This document shows positions 49,353-58,079 of a stretch of DNA of 64,000 bases, piece by piece. The position numbers and the translations under genes were made by a program. This DNA comes from CF-72 sp051006215 (GTDB taxonomy: Bacteria > Chloroflexota > UBA6077 > CF-72): assembly GCA_051006215.1 (NCBI GenBank), contig JBPCIO010000141.1, positions 62,001 to 126,000 of the forward strand. The letters run 5' to 3'. A model generated the notes under the pieces. It saw only the letters and a list, made by a program, of their open reading frames with translations, searched no databases and was not told where the DNA came from. How positions within the stretch are numbered: the first letter of the stretch is position 1; every line of letters starts with the position of its first letter.

Positions 49353-51194
49353 ATGGTGCCACGGCAGGCAGGGGGCGGCCGCTTCTGGCGCGCGCTGCAG
49401 CGCGTTCGCAATTGGTCGCCCAGCCTCGCGCTAGGGGTCTCGCTCGTGCTCGGCGCTGTGCTCGGCCAATCGTCGCTGGCGACGGCGCAGCCTGCCGGAC
49501 CTGGACTCGACTCGGGCTTCTTCCCGGCCACTGGCTACCGCATTGGCTCGCCCGAGGTACTTGCCTACTTCGAGCATCGAGGCGGCGTGCGGACGTTCGG
49601 CTACCCCGTGTCAAACGAGTTCCCGTTGCTGGGCCAACGCGTGCAGATCTTCCAACGTCAGATGGTCCGGCTAGCCGCAGACGGGACGGTCAGTACCGCC
49701 AACATCCTCGACCCTGACGTGCTGCCCGTCAGTCACATCGACGGGCTGAGCCTACCCTCGGCTGACCCCGAACTGCTTGGCGGGGCACCCGTTGCCGGCA
49801 GCGACAACTACACTGCGCAGGCGCTGTCGTTCGTCAGCGTGTACGTACCCGACACCTGGAATGGCCTGAACGTGAATTTTCAAACCACGTTCTTGAATAC
49901 GGTCACGTGTGCCGACGCCTATGGCGCTGACCCGTGCGACGAGTCGCAGCTGCCGGTCCTGGCGCTCGAGCTGTGGGGCCTTCCGACCAGCCTGCCGACG
50001 ACGGATCCTGTGAATGCCGACTTCGTCTATCAGCGGTTCCAAAAAGGGATCATGCACTTTTCACGCGCAACTGGCTTCACCCAGGGGTTGCTGATCGGAG
50101 ATTGGCTCAAGCGTATCCTGGTGGGTGTCGACCTGTCGCCTGACATTGGCATGGACGTCCGCCATTCACGTTTCTTTGCGCAGTACGCACCGTCGCGCCC
50201 GTTGGCTCTGGATCGACCGGCCGACCTACCAGATACGTCTCTGGCGCAAGCCTTCCGAGCCGACACCCTGTCTGCGGCTGGCCAGACCCAGCTCGAGCCG
50301 ACGCTACCCGCCAACGTCGCGTCGACGGCGACTTCCGTGGCGCTGACGGCTACCGCCATAACCGCAACCCAGGTGTCCTTTCAGAGTACGCAAACGGGGC
50401 TCCAGGGAACCCAGGTGGTGCTCACCCAAACCGCGGCCGCGCTCGCCGCGACCGCCCTGGTCGGGCAGTTCACGCCGACGCCGACCCCAATGGCGGCCGT
50501 CAGCACCGTACCAGTGGTCAACCTCGGCTGTATGGGCGATGAACAGTTATGGTTTACCCCCCGCAGGCCGAACATAGGCGTCCACGTCGACATCTCGGTC
50601 ACTTCCCAACGCCACCACGACGCGCGCTCCATGCGATTGACCGGTCCCCTCGATCCTGGCCCAGTCACTGAACGTACGGGCCCGCTGGGTTTTGTCTGGA
50701 CCTGGACCGTGGTCCCGGCAGTCGAAGACTTCCACCAGTGGACCTTCTACGCCGATGGCCTGCGGCCGTGCATCACCTCCGGCTTCAATGCGTACCTGCC
50801 ACTCGGCGCGACGTCCACGCCCACGCTTACCCCACAGGCGACCAATACGCCGGGGCCGACCTCCACGCCCACGTCGACGGTGGTTCCGATGCCGAGCGTT
50901 GCCAACGCGACCCAGAACGGGACCTGCGGCTCGGTGATCACCGTCGTTGGCAGCAACTTTGGTTCGCCGCCTTCCAATGTGGGCACCAACGTCCAGTTGC
51001 TGGCTGGTCCGAGTAACGCCGGCACGCCCAAGCTGCTGAACCTTATTGGCGGGTCGAACACGCAGCTGACCGCCACGTTGCCGAGCAACGGCTTGGTTTC
51101 GGGTGGCGGCTATGCCCTCATCGTGTCCAATAACGGCGGCGCTTCGAACACCGTACCCTTTACCGTAACCGGCGCGCCAGGCACGACCTGTTAG
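49353..51194 (+). CDS. Secreted cell-surface protein with LGFP-like and IPT/TIG-like modules
   Basis: About 613 residues with a long signal peptide (SLALGVSLVLGAVLGQSSLATA). The mature start, FFPATGYRIGS ... LAYFEHRGGVRTFGYPVSNEF, resembles LGFP/FGYP repeat segments seen in many Chloroflexota exported proteins. A middle region of about 250 residues of unknown fold is followed by an Ala/Thr-rich helical stretch, a second domain and a Thr-Pro linker. The end (about 530-613) resembles an IPT/TIG beta-sandwich (SVITVVGSNFGSPPSNV). ATG 49353 has GGAGG 9 nt upstream. Probably surface-exposed; binding partner unknown. Confidence 0.72.
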   Translation: MVPRQAGGGRFWRALQRVRNWSPSLALGVSLVLGAVLGQSSLATAQPAGPGLDSGFFPATGYRIGSPEVLAYFEHRGGVRTFGYPVSNEFPLLGQRVQIFQRQMVRLAADGTVSTANILDPDVLPVSHIDGLSLPSADPELLGGAPVAGSDNYTAQALSFVSVYVPDTWNGLNVNFQTTFLNTVTCADAYGADPCDESQLPVLALELWGLPTSLPTTDPVNADFVYQRFQKGIMHFSRATGFTQGLLIGDWLKRILVGVDLSPDIGMDVRHSRFFAQYAPSRPLALDRPADLPDTSLAQAFRADTLSAAGQTQLEPTLPANVASTATSVALTATAITATQVSFQSTQTGLQGTQVVLTQTAAALAATALVGQFTPTPTPMAAVSTVPVVNLGCMGDEQLWFTPRRPNIGVHVDISVTSQRHHDARSMRLTGPLDPGPVTERTGPLGFVWTWTVVPAVEDFHQWTFYADGLRPCITSGFNAYLPLGATSTPTLTPQATNTPGPTSTPTSTVVPMPSVANATQNGTCGSVITVVGSNFGSPPSNVGTNVQLLAGPSNAGTPKLLNLIGGSNTQLTATLPSNGLVSGGGYALIVSNNGGASNTVPFTVTGAPGTTC

Positions 51195-51269
51195 CTCGCG
51201 GCTCGTCTCATCCCGCCAGCCTTTGCAACCCTGGCGCGGGCCGCGGCGTCTAAATCAAAAGGCCGTGTC

Positions 51270-51287
51270 GGTGAAAGGGCGTTCACC
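51270..51287. promoter_or_regulatory. Inverted repeat upstream of the HlyD-like gene
   Basis: GGTGAA-6-TTCACC is a perfect inverted repeat about 40 nt before the ATG at 51327 and may be an operator. TAAATC just upstream could be a -10. AAGGAAGG precedes the ATG by about 8 nt. Confidence 0.35.
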
Positions 51288-51326
51288 CGAAAACGCTTGC
51301 CTGATGATCCTAAGGAAGGCTCCTGA

Positions 51327-53762
51327 ATGATGCGTACTCGCGGTCGATCCTCCCTCAGACCGTTGCTGTTAGCCGGCGCGCTCGCCAGCACTCTGCTCGT
51401 GGCGGCGTGTGGAGCCCGTCCACCCGCGGCGCCTGCCGCGGCACCCACCCCGGTGCCGGCTTCACCAGTCAGCGCTCAGATAGTCACGTGTGGGGTCATT
51501 CAACAAACGCTGTCCTACAGCGGCGATATCCGCGCTCGCGAACAGATCAGCGTGCTACCCAAGAACACTGGTCGTGTCGCTCGCATGCTGGTCGACGTTG
51601 GGAGTACGGTCAAGGCTGGCGATACGCTAGCGACGCTCGAGCAGGAGACTGCGCAGATTAGCTCCTTGCAGGCCAAAGCTACGCTGGCCGGGGCCCAGGC
51701 CAAGCTGGTCACGCTCCAGGCGGGCGCGAAGTCTGACGACGTCGCCGCCGCGGAAGCAGCCCTCGTCCAGCAGCAGGTGCATCTGCAGAGCATGCAATCC
51801 GGCGGTCGCGCCGAAGACATCCAGCTCGCCCAGGCAGCGCTCGATGCGCAGCAGGCCAAGCTCGACTTGATGGTTCAGGGCGGACGCCCAGAAGCTGTCC
51901 AGCAGGCCCAGGACGCGCTCGACTCGGCCAATGCCAAGCTGACTGCGCTCCAGAATGGTGCCACCAGCGACATCAAGCAAGCCGCCCAGAGCGCCGTTGA
52001 CTCAGACCAGGCCGCGCTCGCCAGCGCCGAAGCAGCGTATGCGGCCATCGGCGGCAACAACGCCGCCGACCTGCAAGCCGCCCAGAGTCAGGTCGATACG
52101 CTCACCGCCGCGGCCCAGTCAGCACAGGCAGCGGTGGCTTCAGCCGACGCCGCACTCAGCAACTTGCAGGGCACCGCGCCGGCCGACATCCAACAAGCCC
52201 AAAGCGCATTAGATCAAGCGCAGGCCCAACTGAAGTCCGCTGAGGCAGCACTGACGCAAGGCTTCAACCCGACTCAGGCGTCGATCGCCCAGGCCCAGGC
52301 AGCGGTGGAACAGGCGCAAGCCGGGCGGCAATCGGCAGAATCCCAGCAGACTGCCCTCGAACAGGGCGTCGCCCAGCCGTGCGCCAACACGAGCGTTGCC
52401 CCTGGCGTCACGATCAGCCGCAACAGCACTGCCTGCGGCGAGGCGAAAGCGTCAGCCGACGCAGCCATTCAGGCAGCCAACGCCGCGGTTGAATCCGCTC
52501 AGGGGCAACTTGATTTGCTCAAACGCGGCGGCAGCCCAGCCCAACAAGCGCAATTGCAGGCCGCGGTGGCCCAGGCGCAAGCAAGCGCCATTGCCACCAA
52601 GACTCGTCTAGACGCGCTCAAGAATGGCGGTATCGACGCCCAGCGCGCTCAGCTTCAGGCCGCCAGAGCTCTGGCCCAGAGCCAGTTCCTGGCCAGTCAG
52701 CAGAATCTGGTGGTTGGCCAGGCGCGTCTGACCGCAATTGGCAACGGAACCCAGGACGCGCAGGTCAAGAACGCTGCGGCCCAGGTGACAGCGTCTCGCG
52801 AACGCCTCAAGAGCGACCAGGCCAAGCTCGAGCAGCTCGTCGGCGGACCCACCGACGAAGACCTCCAGCAGGCCCAGTCGGCCGTCGACCAAGCCGTCCA
52901 GCAGTTGACCCTGGCCACGCAGCCGAGCACCCAGCAGGACATCCGCGCCCAGCGTGCGGGAGTCGAGCAAACCCGCCTCCAACTGCTCAAAGCGAAGGCT
53001 CCGTATACCGACTACGACCTCCAGCAGCAGGAGCAGGCGGTGGCGCAAGCTGAGGCTACGTTGCGCTCGCGGCAGAATCCGTACACCGAGCAGGATCTGG
53101 CAGCCGCTCAGTCAGCCGTAGATCAGGCACAGGCTCAGCTGGACCTGGCGGACCTTGGCGTAAAGGACACCACTATCGTCGCGCCTGTCGACGGCGCAAT
53201 CTCCGAGCGGCTTGTTTCCCCAGGCGCGCTGGTCGGCCCGACAACACCGATCGTCACCCTCGTCCCCCCGTCGCTGGAGCTGGTCGTCAACGTCGAGGAG
53301 CGGCAGCTGGGCCAGGTGGCCGAGGGTCAGTCGGTCCAACTTACTGTGCCCGCGTTTCCGCAGCAAACATTCACTGGCGCGATAAAATCAATCGCGCCGA
53401 CCGTCGACAGCAAGAGTCGGACGGCTGCGGTACGGGTCGAGCCCAAGGACGACGGCAGCAAACTTCGGGCTGGCATGTTCGCCCAGCTGAACATCATCAC
53501 GGCTGAGAAGCAGAACGCCCTGATCGTGCCGAAGCAAGCCATCCTGAGCGGCGCACCTGGCACCGAGCCGCTGCTGATCGCCATCGACCCGGCCGGGCGG
53601 GTGCATCGCCAGCCAGTTCGGCTCGGCCTGCAGAGCGATACGGCAACCGAGATTCTCTCGGGCATCGACGATGGTCAGCTCGTCGCCACTAGCAGCCTCA
53701 GCGACCTGAGCGATGGCGACATTGTCACCCCGCAGATCGACACCCGCACCCCCTTGCCCTGA
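51327..53762 (+). CDS. HlyD/RND-type membrane fusion lipoprotein with very long coiled coil
   Basis: A protein of 811 residues. A signal peptide with the lipobox LVAAC (Cys28) indicates a lipoprotein. Biotinyl-lipoyl-like segment QISVLPKNTGRVARMLVDVGSTVKAGDTLATLE follows. Residues about 120-610 are Ala/Gln-rich heptads built of about 35-residue units ending in G.R.E.. or GG.., giving unusually long alpha-hairpins. The second half-motif (LADLGVKDTTIVAPVDGAISER) and a beta-barrel domain (LELVVNVEERQLGQVAEGQ) complete the adaptor. Such proteins join an ABC or RND transporter, but no transporter gene is adjacent; the nearest exporter, an MFS protein at 58972, lies 5 kb away. Confidence 0.88.
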   Translation: MMRTRGRSSLRPLLLAGALASTLLVAACGARPPAAPAAAPTPVPASPVSAQIVTCGVIQQTLSYSGDIRAREQISVLPKNTGRVARMLVDVGSTVKAGDTLATLEQETAQISSLQAKATLAGAQAKLVTLQAGAKSDDVAAAEAALVQQQVHLQSMQSGGRAEDIQLAQAALDAQQAKLDLMVQGGRPEAVQQAQDALDSANAKLTALQNGATSDIKQAAQSAVDSDQAALASAEAAYAAIGGNNAADLQAAQSQVDTLTAAAQSAQAAVASADAALSNLQGTAPADIQQAQSALDQAQAQLKSAEAALTQGFNPTQASIAQAQAAVEQAQAGRQSAESQQTALEQGVAQPCANTSVAPGVTISRNSTACGEAKASADAAIQAANAAVESAQGQLDLLKRGGSPAQQAQLQAAVAQAQASAIATKTRLDALKNGGIDAQRAQLQAARALAQSQFLASQQNLVVGQARLTAIGNGTQDAQVKNAAAQVTASRERLKSDQAKLEQLVGGPTDEDLQQAQSAVDQAVQQLTLATQPSTQQDIRAQRAGVEQTRLQLLKAKAPYTDYDLQQQEQAVAQAEATLRSRQNPYTEQDLAAAQSAVDQAQAQLDLADLGVKDTTIVAPVDGAISERLVSPGALVGPTTPIVTLVPPSLELVVNVEERQLGQVAEGQSVQLTVPAFPQQTFTGAIKSIAPTVDSKSRTAAVRVEPKDDGSKLRAGMFAQLNIITAEKQNALIVPKQAILSGAPGTEPLLIAIDPAGRVHRQPVRLGLQSDTATEILSGIDDGQLVATSSLSDLSDGDIVTPQIDTRTPLP

Positions 53763-53820
53763 CCACGTCGCCGCGTGGGATTGCTTGTCGGAGGCGCATC
53801 AAAATAAGGAACGAGCTGGT

Positions 53821-54762
53821 CTAGTAGAAGACAGACCGCGTGCGGTGGCGGGGTTGAGCCTTGTAGGCGGACGCCTGCCCGCGGTTCCAGAGCACGTAGT
53901 CGAGCTGCATGCAGGTCGCTGGCTGGCCTCGGGTCCGGAGGGCCTGGGCGATCAGCTCGACTGCGTGGACGGCGCAACTACGTATCTCCAGCTCTTCGAT
54001 CGAGCCGGATGGGATGAGCTCGGCGCGGTTGATGCGCTCCAGCAACTCCGGCTCGTAGCCCAGGATGCCGTCCACTCGCAACACGTGCGGCACGAGGTTA
54101 TCGGCAAAGATCGTCAGGCGGTCCAAATCCGAAAACGTCGCGACGTGTGCCACGCTCAGATCAGCCGCGGTGAGCTGTGCGCGCTTGTAGAAGCCGACGT
54201 CGCGATAGAAGGGCATCTGCGCCAGCATGCCCACGAGCCGCTCGGCACGACCCTCGGCGGCGTCCACGAGTGCGCCAAACGAGCCGCCAAAGCGCGAGTC
54301 CACGTAGCTGCCCAGATCGTTCAGCGCCCGTGCGAACAGGCCCATCAGCTCGTCGACAGCCGCGTCGGCGCCGAGTTCCTGGCCGAAGATGCGAGCGCAT
54401 GCGTTGGGAGTCAACTCTTGCAGCTGGTCGGTGCTGAACGGCCCGCACGCCTCGAACCGTTCTTTGAGGCTGCTGGCGACCGTGAAATACCCCGACAACG
54501 CTGGCCGCTTCTTCAGCCTGGGAAAATACCCTGAACCAAAGTTGATGGCGTCCAGCTGGACGAGATAGGCCAGCGTTGCAGCGCGATCTCCCAAAAAGTG
54601 AGTAGCCGGATCGAGCTCAGGCGCGCGCGCCGCCTCGAGCGGCAACGATGCCGCATAGGCCTCGAGAGCGTCCTCCTGGATCACCACGAATGTTGCCGAC
54701 CTGGCTGTGGCCGCGGCGGACGCCCGCACTTGATCCAGCAACCCCGGCATGTCCATAGCCAT
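53821..54762 (-). CDS. Queuosine salvage protein, QNG1/DUF2419 family
   Basis: A protein of 313 residues matching the queuosine-salvage (DUF2419/QNG1) family, which hydrolyses queuosine nucleotide to free queuine. DAINFGSGYFP lies in the N-terminal half, FADNLVPHVLRVDGILGY in the middle, and EIRSCAVHAVEL, MQLDYVLWNRGQ and PRHRTRSVFY at the C-terminus. The last motifs hold the Asp and Arg groups conserved in the family. It salvages queuine where the cell cannot make it. It is divergent from plsX with 23 nt between the starts. Confidence 0.85.
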   Translation of the reverse strand: MAMDMPGLLDQVRASAAATARSATFVVIQEDALEAYAASLPLEAARAPELDPATHFLGDRAATLAYLVQLDAINFGSGYFPRLKKRPALSGYFTVASSLKERFEACGPFSTDQLQELTPNACARIFGQELGADAAVDELMGLFARALNDLGSYVDSRFGGSFGALVDAAEGRAERLVGMLAQMPFYRDVGFYKRAQLTAADLSVAHVATFSDLDRLTIFADNLVPHVLRVDGILGYEPELLERINRAELIPSGSIEELEIRSCAVHAVELIAQALRTRGQPATCMQLDYVLWNRGQASAYKAQPRHRTRSVFY

Positions 54763-54785
54763 TTCGTGAATAATGCCTGAAGGCT

Positions 54786-55799
54786 ATGCTTCGCGTTGCG
54801 CTGGATGCTATGGGTGGCGACCACGCGCCACTGGCGCCAGTCACAGGCGCAGTCCAGGCAGCACGTGCCTGGGGCTACCAAATCCAACTGGTCGGACGCG
54901 AAGCCGAGGTTCGCGAGGCGCTGCGGCACCAGGGCGACCTTTCCGACGTACACCACTTGCTGCACGTCGTCGACGCCGCTGAAGTGATCGAGATGGGTGA
55001 ACACCCCGCCACCGCCGTGCGCTCGAAGCGTCACTCGTCTATCGCGGCAGCGGTCGAATCGGTCAAATCCGGGCGCGCGGACTGTGTCGTGTCGGCTGGC
55101 AACACGGGCGGAGTTCTGGCGACTGCGCTCCTGGGGCTTCGACGGATCGAGGGCATAACCAGCGAGCGGCCAGCTCTGGCAGCAGTGATACCCACCCTCA
55201 CGAGCATGTCCATCTTGCTGGACGCTGGCGCAAACGTGGACGTGAAGCCGGAGTGGCTGGCGCAGTTCGCCTTGATGGGCAGCATCTACGCCGAAATCGC
55301 GCTGGGTCGAGCCCGTCCCTCGGTGGCGACCCTTTCCAACGGCGAAGAGGAAGGCAAGGGCAACGCCGCGCTAGCCGAGGCCATCCCGCTCATCCGCGCT
55401 CTGCCGATCAACTACGTTGGCAACGTCGAAGGCAAAGACGTGACGTCTGGCGCAGTCGACGTGATTGTCGTCGACGGCTTCGCAGGCAACATCTTCCTCA
55501 AAGGCGCCGAGGGTGTCGTTGCCACCATGACCGAGCTCATCCGCCAGGAGCTGACCAGCACCCCATTGCGCAAAGCGCTGGCGGCCGGGCTGCGACCCGC
55601 GTTTCGATCGATCCGCCGCAGGCTCAGCTACGAGGAGTACGGGGGGGTGCCCTTGTTGGGCGTCAACGGCGTCTGCATCGTCGCCCACGGCCGCTCGACC
55701 CCGTACGCAATGCAGAACGCGATCAAGGCCGGCGCCCGCTGCGTGGAGCTGCAGTTGGTCGAGCGGATCCGCGAGCGGTTACTCACGTCGCCCCAGTAG
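54786..55799 (+). CDS. plsX: Phosphate acyltransferase PlsX
   Basis: Makes acyl-phosphate from acyl-ACP for the PlsY step of phospholipid synthesis. At 337 residues it has the usual length. VALDAMGGDHAP is the typical N-terminal signature. SAGNTGGVLATALLGLRRI, VPTLTSMSILLDAGANVD-type (PTLTSMSILLDAGAN) and VDGFAGNIFLKGAEG are conserved central motifs. GGVPLLGVNGVCIVAHGRS is the C-terminal signature. No acpP, fabD or fabG follows, unlike the common plsX-fab arrangement. The start ATG is close to the divergent queuosine-salvage gene. Confidence 0.95.
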   Translation: MLRVALDAMGGDHAPLAPVTGAVQAARAWGYQIQLVGREAEVREALRHQGDLSDVHHLLHVVDAAEVIEMGEHPATAVRSKRHSSIAAAVESVKSGRADCVVSAGNTGGVLATALLGLRRIEGITSERPALAAVIPTLTSMSILLDAGANVDVKPEWLAQFALMGSIYAEIALGRARPSVATLSNGEEEGKGNAALAEAIPLIRALPINYVGNVEGKDVTSGAVDVIVVDGFAGNIFLKGAEGVVATMTELIRQELTSTPLRKALAAGLRPAFRSIRRRLSYEEYGGVPLLGVNGVCIVAHGRSTPYAMQNAIKAGARCVELQLVERIRERLLTSPQ

Positions 55800-55830
55800 A
55801 GAACCGGCGTCGCGCGCGAAGCGTTCCCGA

Positions 55831-56577
55831 TCAACACCGCCCCGCCAGCTGACACACGTCGGCAACCGCGTCGTTCCACGCCGCGGCGTCCCCGCTGTTG
55901 GCTGATTGCAGCAGCCGCCGACCAACAGCCCGCAGCAGCTCGCTCTCCGGCGTCGAGTTCGAGCGAGACAGAATCAGGTTGTTGGCCCGCGTTGCCAGCT
56001 CACGACTGGGCGGCTCCGCGTGCAGCATGGCAAATACGGCGTCCGCTGCCCCGCGCCCAATGGGCCGACTGGCTGGCACCAACGACAGATCCGCCGGTGG
56101 CGGTCTCAGGGGCTCGACCGACAGTTGTACCGCCTGGAACAGGTACACCACCAGAGCAGCAATCAGCGGCAGTGCCACAACCAGCAGCATCCCCGTCTGC
56201 CGATCGAACCCGGAGCGTCCCGCAGAGTGAGCAGCGCTGGTGCGAACAACCCGATACCGCGGCCGCTGGCTCGTGAAACTCGCTGATGGCGCGTAGCGCA
56301 CCGTCGTGGGCGGCGTCGGCGCGACGCGGGCAGCAGCATGCCGCCAGCCTAACCTCAGCTGGTCATAGCTGGCACGTGTGTCCGGATCGAGCAGGACCGA
56401 CTTGGCGACATTGAAGCGCGCCATTTGCGCCGCGGCGATCGTCGATCCAGCGTTGAGGTCGGGGTGAAATGCCTTGGCCAGGCGTCGGTACGCTGCCTGG
56501 ATCTCCTCAGCTGGCGCGCCGGGCGTCACGCCGAGCAGCTGATAGTAGTCTGTTGTGGGATCAAAGGGGACGCGCAT
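55831..56577 (-). CDS. Membrane-anchored J-domain protein
   Basis: A protein of 248 residues. The N-terminal J-domain (about 10-75) has DYYQLLGV, AYRRLAKAFHPD with the HPD motif at 38-40, and RASYDQLR. A low-complexity stretch (80-125) leads to one transmembrane segment at about 130-150 (LLVVALPLIAALVVYLF). A C-terminal domain of about 100 residues, probably extracytoplasmic, follows. It would recruit Hsp70 (DnaK) to the membrane. It lacks the G/F and zinc-finger regions of true DnaJ. The ATG has TAAAAT about 33-38 nt upstream as a possible -10. Confidence 0.82.
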   Translation of the reverse strand: MRVPFDPTTDYYQLLGVTPGAPAEEIQAAYRRLAKAFHPDLNAGSTIAAAQMARFNVAKSVLLDPDTRASYDQLRLGWRHAAARVAPTPPTTVRYAPSASFTSQRPRYRVVRTSAAHSAGRSGFDRQTGMLLVVALPLIAALVVYLFQAVQLSVEPLRPPPADLSLVPASRPIGRGAADAVFAMLHAEPPSRELATRANNLILSRSNSTPESELLRAVGRRLLQSANSGDAAAWNDAVADVCQLAGRC

Positions 56578-56692
56578 AGAGGCCGAGCGGTCACGCCGCC
56601 TCCCCCATTTTAGGACTAGCCCGCTTGGTCCAGATGTTCGCGGATCGAACGGGTGCTTGCGAGGTGTAGGCAGTGAGGGTTCCAGCGACCAC

Positions 56693-56698
56693 TACTAT
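56693..56698 (+). promoter_or_regulatory. Leaderless-type -10 hexamer of csaA
   Basis: TACTAT ends 6 nt before the ATG at 56705, giving a leaderless transcript. There is no SD-like sequence. Confidence 0.5.
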
Positions 56699-56704
56699 GT
56701 GTCG

Positions 56705-57052
56705 ATGACTCAGAGTGCCACCATCGCATTCGACGAGTTTCTGGCTGTGGATGTGCGGGTCGGGCGGATCGTCGACGTGAAGCCGTTCCCGGCCGCTCGC
56801 AAGCCGGCCTACCAGCTCGAAGTCGACTTCGGCCCCGAGATCGGACATCGCCGCTCGAGCGCCCAACTGACCCAGCGCTATCCTTCCGATCAGCTGCTCG
56901 GTCGCCAAGTTCTGGCCGTCATCAATTTCCCGCCCCGACAGATCGCCACGTTCCTTTCCGAAGTCCTCGTGCTCGGCGTCCCCGATGCCGACGGCAACGT
57001 GGTCCTGGTTGAACCACAAGCGGACGTACCTCTTGGAGGTCGGCTGTTCTAG
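56705..57052 (+). CDS. csaA: CsaA, tRNA-binding-domain chaperone-like protein
   Basis: A small protein of 115 residues matching the CsaA family, a stand-alone tRNA-binding OB-fold domain implicated in Sec-dependent protein export. FLAVDVRVGRIVDVKPFPAARKPAY is the OB-fold start, EIGHRRSSAQLTQRY the central motif, and INFPPRQIATFLSEVLVLG and PLGGRLF the conserved end. The ATG at 56705 fits the usual length and the leaderless -10. The frame is open further upstream but without family similarity. It converges with cofE, with 9 nt between stops. Confidence 0.92.
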   Translation: MTQSATIAFDEFLAVDVRVGRIVDVKPFPAARKPAYQLEVDFGPEIGHRRSSAQLTQRYPSDQLLGRQVLAVINFPPRQIATFLSEVLVLGVPDADGNVVLVEPQADVPLGGRLF

Positions 57053-57061
57053 CGAAGACCG

Positions 57062-57817
57062 TCAGCGGAACATGTCCGTTGCCGCGGGCCGGACGATCTC
57101 CCTGGCTGAGCCGGAGCCGATCGCGCGCTCCAGGCCACGCACGAGCGCAACCGGCACCCCATCCACCTTGCCCATCACCAGCTCGGCCGCCGAGGACAAC
57201 TCGTCGGCCGTGGCCAGCAGGGTGACCCGCAGCTCGTACCCAGTCGGGTCGAGCTGTCCTTCGAAGTGGCGCATGGACTCGACCCCGGCCACGCCGATGG
57301 CCACATTAACCTGACCTTCGCGCCAGGCGCGGCCGAATGTGTCCGAAATCACGATGCCAATGTTTGCGCCGCTGGCCTGGCTCAGAGCGCTGCGGAGCCG
57401 CTCGGCAGAGGCATCAGGGTCCAGCGGCAAGAGCGTCACGGAGTTGGCGCCAACATTGGATTGGTCGACGCCAGCGTTGGCGCACACTAGACCATGCCGG
57501 GTTTCGCTAATGATCACGCCACGTTCCATGCGCACGATGCGGCGGCTCTCACGTAGGACCAGCTCGACCACGCGCGCATCTTTGTGCCACAGTTCTGCCC
57601 ACTCAGTGGCAAGCGGCGACGGCTCGACTTCGTCTAACCGCACCACGCAGCCTTCCGCTTTCGATACCACCTTTTGGGTAACGACGAGGATGTCGCCGTC
57701 CCGCAGCGGAGTGCCCTGGGTCACGAGCGCAGCGCCAATCACACCGGCCAGGTCGGTGCCGGGCTCGATCTCGCCGAGACCGTATACCGGGAGAAGCTGT
57801 ACACCTAGGTTGGGCAC
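57062..57817 (-). CDS. cofE: Coenzyme F420:L-glutamate ligase (CofE/FbiB N-domain type)
   Basis: Adds gamma-linked glutamates to F420-0 using GTP. About 251 residues, the length of a stand-alone CofE. GLGEIEPGTDLAGVI is at the N-terminus. GDILVVTQKVVSKAEG is the conserved T(Q/H)K..SK motif, and SVTLLPLDPDASAERLR and ISDTFGRAWREGQVNVAIG match the family. The start is not certain: GTG 57817 and TTG 57838 are both plausible, and TACGCT lies 9 nt before the former as a possible -10. The nitroreductase-like C-domain of FbiB is absent. It indicates that the host uses F420. Confidence 0.93.
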   Translation of the reverse strand: MPNLGVQLLPVYGLGEIEPGTDLAGVIGAALVTQGTPLRDGDILVVTQKVVSKAEGCVVRLDEVEPSPLATEWAELWHKDARVVELVLRESRRIVRMERGVIISETRHGLVCANAGVDQSNVGANSVTLLPLDPDASAERLRSALSQASGANIGIVISDTFGRAWREGQVNVAIGVAGVESMRHFEGQLDPTGYELRVTLLATADELSSAAELVMGKVDGVPVALVRGLERAIGSGSAREIVRPAATDMFR

Positions 57818-58079
57818 GGTCCGTTGAGCGTAGATCAATCAGCCAGTTCCCGCACGGCGCGACGCCGACAGCGCCGGCCGAGGTTTCCAACCGGCCGGCC
57901 GCAACCCGCCGCGCCACCGAAAGCGTGCGCCGGCACGAGGCGCAGCAGAATACGCGCTTGGCCACGCCACCCTTGGAATAGCCTTGCTGGCTCCGGGCGA
58001 GTTGATGCGCCAACAGCTTACCGACAGCTTTGCCCTTGGTTACACTTCGGGGACACTTCACGAGTTGAACCTTTGACAG

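Noticed and set aside
57840..58061. Cys-containing open frame on the minus strand upstream of cofE (CPRSV, CCASC)
   Set aside because: It continues out of frame into cofE, has only one near-CxxC pair and no recognisable zinc-ribbon pattern. A short unknown gene cannot be excluded but is not supported.
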